NCBI GenBank assembly: GCA_029266415.1
Contig: JAQSWW010000008.1
Location: 1-40,475, forward strand
DNA: 40,475 nt
Source: Actinomycetospora sp.
GTDB lineage: Bacteria > Actinomycetota > Actinomycetes > Mycobacteriales > Pseudonocardiaceae
Direction: 5' to 3'
Position 1 is the stretch's first letter, and each line of letters opens with the position of its first letter. Position numbers and translations under genes: made by a program. Below, piece by piece: positions 35,258-40,475 of this stretch. The notes under the pieces are model-generated. The model searched no databases. It had not been told where the DNA came from and saw nothing but the letters and a program-made list of their open reading frames with translations.

Positions 35258-36000
35258 CGGGCCTCGCCCGGCATGAACGTGACGACGAGGACGTCGCGGC
35301 GCGCCGGCCTCCGCGGGTCGACGGGCCGGATGGGGTCGACGCCGTGCCAGGTGCGCCGGTCGTCGCCGACGAGCAGCGTCGCGGGCTCGGCGAGGGTCGT
35401 GGTCAGGACCTCGCGGCCGTCGGTGTCGACGACCTCGCTCGTCCCGCCCGTGGCGTTCTCCCGCCCGACGAGCAGCGACGACACCAGCGTGACGCCGTCC
35501 TGGTGGCGGCCCTCGGGGGTCGCGTCGCCGCGGCTGTCGGCCGAGCCGAGCACGCGGAAGGGGTGGACGTGCACGGTCCAGCGCGGCGGGTCGTCCAGGA
35601 CGCCGGCGATCCCGCCGAGCAGCTCGAGCAGACCGTCGAGCACGGGGTCGGCGAGGAACTCCTCGGTGAGCGGCTCGAAGACGCGGCCCTCGTCGAGGAA
35701 GAGCCGGTTGGAGTCGGCGGGCTGGCGGAACTCGTCGACCGGGTCCAGCTCGCGCCGCCCCTCCGGGGTGACGACGAAGCGCCCGTACCGCCGTAGGCGC
35801 TGCGTCCCCGACCGGGCCGCGTAGGGGTCGGGGTGCAGGTCCTCCCAGTGGCCCGCGAACCCGGTCCAGCCCTGCTCGTCGACCCCGAGCCACCGCATCA
35901 CCCGGGGTCCGGGGACCACGTGCGCGCCGACCCCGCCGACCGCCTCGCGGGCCTCGGGCAGGGGTCCGGCGTCCGTCCGTTGCTCACTCGCAGCACGCAT
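35254..36000 (-). CDS. 2-oxoglutarate/Fe(II) dioxygenase, PF10014 free amino-acid hydroxylase type
   Basis: A 248-residue oxygenase. The iron triad is HQD in EGRHQDGVTL and His in TWHGVDPI; Arg in RRDVLVVTF should hold 2-oxoglutarate. The string RENATGGTSEVVDTDG is typical of PF10014, which includes the Bacillus isoleucine 4-hydroxylase. So it probably hydroxylates a free amino acid or amino-acid derivative. It is translated with the EgtD-like enzyme (GTGA overlap), so their products should be linked: hydroxylation before or after N-trimethylation. ATG 36000 has no strong ribosome site. Confidence 0.88.
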   Translation of the reverse strand: MRAASEQRTDAGPLPEAREAVGGVGAHVVPGPRVMRWLGVDEQGWTGFAGHWEDLHPDPYAARSGTQRLRRYGRFVVTPEGRRELDPVDEFRQPADSNRLFLDEGRVFEPLTEEFLADPVLDGLLELLGGIAGVLDDPPRWTVHVHPFRVLGSADSRGDATPEGRHQDGVTLVSSLLVGRENATGGTSEVVDTDGREVLTTTLAEPATLLVGDDRRTWHGVDPIRPVDPRRPARRDVLVVTFMPGEAR

Positions 36001-36147
36001 GCCGACTCGGCTACCCACCCGGACGTGCCGGGGTGCGCGGGGAATGTCGCGGGGCCTCCAGGCGTAGAGTGAAGAACGGCTCTGGATCGATACGGTTCGC
36101 CGTCTCGGCCGGTGCCGCACCCGTTCACCCACGAAGCGAAGGTCGCC

Positions 36148-36324
36148 GTGCCCGCACGCACCACCCCCGACACCGAGGTCGACGCTCTCGGCACCGAGAT
36201 CGCCGAGCTCCGCCAGCTCCTCGACCGCCTCGACGGTCTCACCCACCAGGCGCGCACCCGCCTGCGGCGCATCGAACAGCACCGCAGCGGCGTCGACGCC
36301 CGCTGGCTCGACCGCTCCCACTAG
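36148..36324 (+). CDS. Small coiled-coil protein
   Basis: A 58-residue protein with a heptad-like helix (EIAELRQLLDRLDGLTHQARTRLRRIEQH). The frame is open to GTG 36112, but GTG 36148 follows AAGCGAAGG. A TAGAGT hexamer near 36065 could be its -10 region. It is followed by a strong terminator hairpin, so it is a single transcript. Function unknown; composition suggests a dimeric helix. Confidence 0.6.
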   Translation: MPARTTPDTEVDALGTEIAELRQLLDRLDGLTHQARTRLRRIEQHRSGVDARWLDRSH

Positions 36325-36336
36325 ACCCGTTCCCCC

Positions 36337-36364
36337 GGCCCGCCCCGCGTCCACGGGGCGGGCC
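36337..36364. terminator. Bidirectional hairpin terminator
   Basis: An 11-bp perfect stem (GGCCCGCCCCG / CGGGGCGGGCC) with loop CGTCCA between the stop codons of the convergent coiled-coil gene (36324) and ABC exporter gene (36375). It can serve both. Confidence 0.75.
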
Positions 36365-36374
36365 TCGTCGTGTC

Positions 36375-38147
36375 TCAGGCCGCCAGCGCCGCGTAGCGGC
36401 CCTCGCGGTCGACCAGCTCGGCGTGCGTCCCGGACTCGACGACGCGGCCGTGGTCGAGCACCGCGATGCGGTCGGCGTGGCGCACGGTCGACAGGCGGTG
36501 CGCGATCGTCAGCGTCGTGCGGTGCCGCGCGAGGTCGTCGAGCGCGAGCTGCACCGCCCGCTCGGTCCCGGTGTCGAGCGCGCTGGTGGCCTCGTCGAGC
36601 ACGAGGACGCGCGGGTCGCGCAGCAGCGTGCGGGCGATCGCGAGGCGCTGCTTCTCGCCGCCGGAGAACCGGTGGCCGCGCGCGCCGACCATCGTGTCGT
36701 AGCCCTCGGGCAGGCCGGCGACGACGTCGTGGATGCGTGCGGCCCGGGCGGCCGCCTCGATCTCGGCGTCGCTCGCGTCGGGCTTCGCGGCCCGCAGGTT
36801 CTCGCGCACGGTGGTGTGCAGCAGGTAGGTCTCCTGGCTGACGACGCCGACGATGCCCGCGAGGTCGGCCAGGCGCAGGTCCCGCAGGTCGACGCCGTCG
36901 ATGGTGATCCGGCCGGCGTCGGGGTCGTGCAGGCGCGCGACGAGGGCGCCCAGCGTCGTCTTGCCCGACCCGGTCTCCCCCACCAGCGCCAGCGTCGTCC
37001 CGGCCGGGATCGCGAGGTCGACGCCGTCGAGGGCGGGGCGGTCGCCGCCGGGGTGGGTGAACGTCACACCCTCGATCCGGACGTCGCCCCGGACGTCGTG
37101 CACCTCGACCGGGTGCTCCGGATCGGCGATGTCCACGACCAGGTCCTGGTACTCGAAGATGCGCGCGAACAGCGCCAGCGAGCTGGCCACCTGCACGCCG
37201 ACGTCGAGCAGCCCCGACAGCGGCCGGAAGACGCCGGCCTGCAGCGAGGTGAACGCGACGAGCGTGCCGATCGACAGCTGGCCGACGGTCCACGGCAGGC
37301 CCGCGCCGAGGTAGATCAGGGCCGGGATCGCCGCGAACACCACGCTCATCGTGGCCATCCGCCAGCGCCCGGCGAGCTGGGAGCGCTGCTCGAGGTCGGT
37401 CAGGCGCGCCGAGGACGCCGTGAAGCGCTCGACCAGCGCCGGACCGGTACCCAGCGTGCGGTGCAGCGCGGCGGCGTCGACCGACAGGCCCTCCTCGATG
37501 GTCACGTTGAGGTCGGCGAGCTCGCGCTGGCGGGCGGCGGTCAACGTGCGGCGCATGCGCGCGACACGGCGGCTGACGAGCACCGCGGGCGGCAGCACGA
37601 CGAGCGTGACCAGCGCGAGCTGCCAGGACAGCGCGACCATGGCCACGGCGGTGGCGACGACCGTGGTCAGGTTGGCGGCGATCGACGTGGCCGTGGAGGT
37701 GACCACGGTCTGCATGCCGCCGATGTCGTTGGTGATGCGCGACTGCACCTCGCCGGTGCGGGTGCGCGTGAAGAAGCCCAGCGACTGCCGCTGCAGGTGG
37801 GCGAAGACGTCGGTGCGCAGCCGGTGCATGACGCGCTGCCCGACGCCGGTGGAGATCCAGGTCTGGACGACGCCGAGCGCGGAGGTGATCGCCGCGACCG
37901 CGATCATCCCGCCGGCGAGCAGGGCGAGCAGGCGCACGTCGCGGCGCGGGAGGGCGTCGTCGATGACCGCCCGCAGCAGGAACGGTGAGGCCAGCGCGAC
38001 GATCGACGACGCGACGATCACGACGACGACGACGGCCAGCGGCCCGCGGTGCGGGCGGAACAGCCGCGCGATGCGGCGCAGCGAGACCCGGCGGGCCTGC
38101 TCGGCCTCCTCGGCGCGGATCTCGGGGGTGGGGTCGTAGCGGGGCAA
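36375..38147 (-). CDS. ABC exporter half-transporter (membrane and ATPase domains fused)
   Basis: A 590-residue type IV ABC exporter: six membrane helices (about 35-330), then the ATPase with Walker A GETGSGKTT (390-398), Q-loop VVSQETYLL, signature FSGGEKQ (494-500) and Walker B VLVLDEAT. The homodimer would export drugs or lipids. The start is TTG at 38147-38145, after AAGGAGCCGCCCC; no better codon fits and homology begins there. It is divergent from a marR gene over an 81-base gap with a clear operator, so it is probably a MarR-controlled multidrug exporter. Confidence 0.92.
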   Translation of the reverse strand: MPRYDPTPEIRAEEAEQARRVSLRRIARLFRPHRGPLAVVVVVIVASSIVALASPFLLRAVIDDALPRRDVRLLALLAGGMIAVAAITSALGVVQTWISTGVGQRVMHRLRTDVFAHLQRQSLGFFTRTRTGEVQSRITNDIGGMQTVVTSTATSIAANLTTVVATAVAMVALSWQLALVTLVVLPPAVLVSRRVARMRRTLTAARQRELADLNVTIEEGLSVDAAALHRTLGTGPALVERFTASSARLTDLEQRSQLAGRWRMATMSVVFAAIPALIYLGAGLPWTVGQLSIGTLVAFTSLQAGVFRPLSGLLDVGVQVASSLALFARIFEYQDLVVDIADPEHPVEVHDVRGDVRIEGVTFTHPGGDRPALDGVDLAIPAGTTLALVGETGSGKTTLGALVARLHDPDAGRITIDGVDLRDLRLADLAGIVGVVSQETYLLHTTVRENLRAAKPDASDAEIEAAARAARIHDVVAGLPEGYDTMVGARGHRFSGGEKQRLAIARTLLRDPRVLVLDEATSALDTGTERAVQLALDDLARHRTTLTIAHRLSTVRHADRIAVLDHGRVVESGTHAELVDREGRYAALAA

Positions 38148-38172
38148 GGGGCGGCTCCTTCGCGAGGTGGAA

Positions 38173-38209
38173 GTGCTGAGGTAACCTCAACGTGAGGCTA
38201 CAACAGCAC
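38173..38209. promoter_or_regulatory. Probable MarR operator
   Basis: TGAGGT-A-ACCTCA (38177-38189) is a perfect palindrome in the divergent gap between the ABC exporter and marR. A further TGAGG half-site follows at 38193, and outer GTGCTG / CAGCAC arms (38173-38178, 38204-38209) also pair. It would let MarR repress both genes. Confidence 0.6.
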
Positions 38210-38228
38210 CCGATGGAGGGTATTCCCC

Positions 38229-38696
38229 GTGTACGACAGCAGCGAGGGGGACGGTTCCCTGGCCGAGGTCTTCTGGCAGGTCGCGCGCCGGCTGCGCCAC
38301 CAGTCGCGCGAGGCCCTCGCGCCGTGGGGCATCTCGCCGTCGCAGCTGCGCGCCCTGGACGTCCTCCTGCGCCACGGGCCGGTGCGCCCGGGCGAGCTCG
38401 CCGAGCACCTGCGGATCGCCCCCCGCTCGGCCACCGAGGTCGTCGACGCCCTCGCCGAGCGCGGCCTGGTCGAACGCCGGCCCGACCCGGCCGACCGGCG
38501 CGCGACGCAGGTGGTGGTCACCGCGGCGGGCACCGAGCTCGGCCGGGCGGTGCGCGCCGCGCGGGCCGCGGAGGCCGACCGGGTGTTCGCCGAGCTCTCC
38601 GACGGCGACCGCGCCGAGCTCGACCGGATCCTGCGCCGCCTCGCCGCCGACGGAATTCCCGCCGAGGTGCATCCACGTCCGGGGCCCGGGCCGTAG
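38229..38696 (+). CDS. MarR-family transcriptional regulator
   Basis: A 155-residue regulator with the MarR winged helix: PSQLRALDVLLRHGPVRPGELAEHL, then RSATEVVDALAERGLVERR and the wing DPADRRATQVVVTAAG. The pattern DxADRR is the family signature. GTG 38229 follows GGAGGGTATTCCCC. It is divergent from the ABC exporter and probably represses it and itself; its ligand may be an exported compound. The DUF4397 gene starts 41 bases downstream. Confidence 0.92.
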   Translation: MYDSSEGDGSLAEVFWQVARRLRHQSREALAPWGISPSQLRALDVLLRHGPVRPGELAEHLRIAPRSATEVVDALAERGLVERRPDPADRRATQVVVTAAGTELGRAVRAARAAEADRVFAELSDGDRAELDRILRRLAADGIPAEVHPRPGPGP

Positions 38697-38737
38697 TGGA
38701 GGTGTCCGCACGTGGCACCACCCCACCAGGAGAACCC

Positions 38738-39556
38738 ATGCGCCGCCTTGTCCGCGCCGCCGGCGGAGCACTGATCGCGTCCGCGATCGTGCTCGGTACC
38801 GCCGGAGTCGCCAGTGCCCAGGAGACCGGCTCGGTCTACGTCGTGCACGGCATCCCCGACACCCCCGTCGACGTCTACGTCGACGGCGAGCGTGCCCTCG
38901 ACGACTTCGCCCCGGGCACCACCAAGGGCCCGCTGTCCCTGCCCTCCGGTCCGCACCAGGTCGCCGTCTTCCCGGCCGACGCCGCCGACGACTCCGGCGA
39001 GGCGCTGCTCTCCGCGCAGGCCGAGGTGCCTGCCGGCGGCAACGTCACGCTCGCCGCACACCTCACGGCCGAGGGCCAGCCGTCGCTGACGCCGCTGGTC
39101 AACGAGGTCGGCGAGGTCCCGGCCGGCCAGGCCCGTGTCGTGGTGCGCCACCTCGCGGCGGCTCCCGCCGTCGACGTGCTCGCGGGCGGGCAGGCCGTGG
39201 TCAGCGGTCTGACCAACCCGAACCAGGAGGCCCTCGAGGTGCCCGCGGGCACCGTCTCGGCCGCCGTGGCCGCGGCCGGCACCACCGAGCCGGTGATCGG
39301 GCCGGCCGACCTGTCGCTGGAGGAGGGCACGACGACGTTCGTGCACGCCATCGGCTCGCTGGAGCAGGACAGCCTCGAGCTCGTCACCTTCACCGTCTCC
39401 GGCGGCGACTCCGCGCCGCACGGCGTGCCCTCCGGCGCTCCCTCGGGCGCGCCGGCCGCGAGCGTCCCGGCCGCCGGCTGGGCCGCGATGTCGGTGCTCG
39501 GCCTCGCGCTCGTCGGGTTCTCGCTGGCCCGGCTGCGTCCCGCGGGCCGACGCTGA
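38738..39556 (+). CDS. Secreted DUF4397 protein with cell-wall sorting-like tail
   Basis: A 272-residue protein. The signal peptide is residues 1-28 (RRLVRAAGGALIASAIVLG, cut at ASA-QE). Two DUF4397 beta domains follow (VYVVHGIPDTPVDVYVDG, and VVVRHLAAAPAVDVLAGG). After a Ser/Pro-rich linker the C-terminus has VPAAG (243-247), a hydrophobic helix and an Arg-rich end, which looks like a sortase sorting signal with VPAAG in place of LPxTG. ATG 38738 follows AGGAGAACCC. The next gene is a sortase, so it is the natural substrate. Confidence 0.88.
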   Translation: MRRLVRAAGGALIASAIVLGTAGVASAQETGSVYVVHGIPDTPVDVYVDGERALDDFAPGTTKGPLSLPSGPHQVAVFPADAADDSGEALLSAQAEVPAGGNVTLAAHLTAEGQPSLTPLVNEVGEVPAGQARVVVRHLAAAPAVDVLAGGQAVVSGLTNPNQEALEVPAGTVSAAVAAAGTTEPVIGPADLSLEEGTTTFVHAIGSLEQDSLELVTFTVSGGDSAPHGVPSGAPSGAPAASVPAAGWAAMSVLGLALVGFSLARLRPAGRR

Positions 39557-40197
39557 GCGTCCGCACTCCCGCCCTGGTCGGGCTGGTCGTCGGCCTCGCG
39601 CTGGCGATCGGCCCGGCCTGGGCCGGGATCTCCCAGCTCTCCGACGCGGTCTCCCCCGCCGGGCCCCCGGCGGCGGTGACGGCACCGGTCGCACCGGCCA
39701 CGGGACCCGCACCGGTCACAGGACCCGCACCCGTCGGCCCGGCCCCGGCGACCGCCGGCGCCCCGATCCGCGTCCGCGCGGCCGCGGCCGGGCTCGATGC
39801 GCCCGTGGTCGCGGTCGGCGTCGCGGGCGACGGGCAGATGGAGGTGCCGGAGCGCGTCGCCGACGTCGGCTGGTACCGCTTCGGGCCCGCGCCCGGGGCC
39901 GCGACCGGCTCGGCCGTGCTCGCCGGTCACGTCGACGACCGCGTGCAGGGCGACGGCGCCTTCGCCGACCTCGGCGGGCTGGCGCCCGGCGACGAGGTGC
40001 TCGTCGACCGTCCGGAGGGCTCCGTCGCCTACGTGGTGCGCGAGGTCCGGACGTTCCGCAAGGACACGCTTCCCGTCGCGGACCTGTTCCGCGAGGGCGG
40101 GCCGCCGCGCCTGGCCCTCGTGACCTGCGACGGACCCTTCGACACGGACGTCGGCCGCTACCGGGACAACCTCGTCGTGCTCGCGGAGCCGCGATGA
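39553..40197 (+). CDS. Class F sortase (probable CTG start)
   Basis: This 214-residue transpeptidase has a membrane helix near the N-terminus (PALVGLVVGLALAIGPAWAG), a Pro/Ala linker and the sortase beta-barrel with His126 in AGHVDD, Cys192 in VTCDGP and Arg204 in RYRDN. Actinobacterial class E/F sortases attach proteins to peptidoglycan. The first ATG/GTG/TTG in the frame is GTG 39676, which would drop the membrane anchor. CTG 39553, overlapping the previous TGA as CTGA, keeps it and gives the usual family length. I prefer this start. The next gene's ATG overlaps its TGA. Confidence 0.85.
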   Translation: MSVRTPALVGLVVGLALAIGPAWAGISQLSDAVSPAGPPAAVTAPVAPATGPAPVTGPAPVGPAPATAGAPIRVRAAAAGLDAPVVAVGVAGDGQMEVPERVADVGWYRFGPAPGAATGSAVLAGHVDDRVQGDGAFADLGGLAPGDEVLVDRPEGSVAYVVREVRTFRKDTLPVADLFREGGPPRLALVTCDGPFDTDVGRYRDNLVVLAEPR

Positions 40198-40475
40198 CGA
40201 CGATCGGCCCCCGGGAGGGGTTTCGCCCGGTGCGTCCGGGGTCACCTCGCACGGGTGAGGAGCGTCCGGTGAGTGACGGCGGCGCGCCGTCCCGGCGCTC
40301 CACCGTCACGACCGCGAGCCCGGTGCCCGACGACGAGCGCATCGGCCGGGCGCTGGCCCGCGGGGAGCCGGGCGCCCTGCGGGAGGCCTACGACCGGCAC
40401 GGCGGCTGGGTCCTCGCCGTCGCCCGCCGGGGCCTGGGCTCGCCGCACGACGCCGAGGACGTCACGCAGCAGGTC
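40194..40475 (+). CDS. ECF sigma factor, N-terminal part (cut by window edge)
   Basis: The first 94 codons of a sigma-70 family protein; it runs off the right edge. After a ~48-residue disordered start, region 2 reads RIGRALARGEPGALREAYDR, then WVLAVARRGLGSPHDAEDV and TQQV, the classical DAEDVTQ core-binding helix. ATG 40194 overlaps the sortase TGA (ATGA). A later in-frame GTG (40269) is possible. It is co-transcribed with the sortase, so it may respond to envelope state; an anti-sigma gene would be expected just outside. Confidence 0.82.
   Translation, partial: MTTIGPREGFRPVRPGSPRTGEERPVSDGGAPSRRSTVTTASPVPDDERIGRALARGEPGALREAYDRHGGWVLAVARRGLGSPHDAEDVTQQV

Overview
The window reads as chromosomal DNA of a very high-GC actinobacterium. 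Coding is dense on both strands, GTG starts are frequent, ATGA/GTGA start-stop overlaps are common, and the gene families are actinobacterial (SCO6745 family, GpgS, class F sortase, PspC, membrane-anchored Ser/Thr kinase). A Pseudonocardiales-like organism fits, but that is inference. I see no tRNA, rRNA, IS element, phage gene or CRISPR array, and the base composition does not change sharply anywhere.

Layout. 1-5.2 kb: a cut-off MaoC-like dehydratase gene, an SCO6745-family protein, NAD synthetase, and a tetR-pspC pair divergent from an SDR gene. 5.3-8.7 kb: small unknown genes, a four-helix membrane protein and a membrane-anchored multicopper oxidase. 8.7-12.5 kb: a receptor-type Ser/Thr kinase, a DesA3-like acyl desaturase and an SDR. 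12.6-20.5 kb: a formate dehydrogenase locus flanked by two helical proteins that share a C-terminal module. 20.6-24.6 kb: two membrane proteins, a methyltransferase, an iron redox enzyme and a CDGSH protein. 24.6-27.3 kb: an alpha/beta hydrolase, galK, a decayed galT and a PadR-like regulator. 27.4-32.2 kb: a GT4 glycosyltransferase and gpgS, divergent from an oxidoreductase operon. 32.2-34.3 kb: a DUF4396 protein behind a CsoR-like operator, and an SDR-tetR pair. 34.3-36 kb: an EgtD-like methyltransferase with a 2-oxoglutarate dioxygenase. 36-40.5 kb: an ABC exporter with a divergent MarR, then a secreted DUF4397 protein, a class F sortase and an ECF sigma factor cut by the window end.

Two systems stand out. 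The first is the formate dehydrogenase. The catalytic gene (13334-15322) contains an in-frame TGA at 13571 that is best read as selenocysteine, and a bacterial SECIS hairpin lies right after it. A conventional gene caller would give a 79-residue fragment and a truncated enzyme. The N-terminal [4Fe-4S] domain that normally starts this subunit is missing from it and is found instead at the C-terminus of the third gene of the operon (17284-18498). The middle gene is a NuoE-NuoF fusion. Together the three should form a soluble NAD-linked, molybdenum- or tungsten-dependent selenoenzyme. The selA, selB, selC and selD genes must lie elsewhere.

The second is the overlapping pair at 34280-36000. One gene is an EgtD-family amino-acid betaine synthase whose histidine-recognising residues appear replaced. 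The other is a PF10014 free-amino-acid hydroxylase. They suggest a pathway to a hydroxylated N-trimethyl amino acid that is not hercynine.
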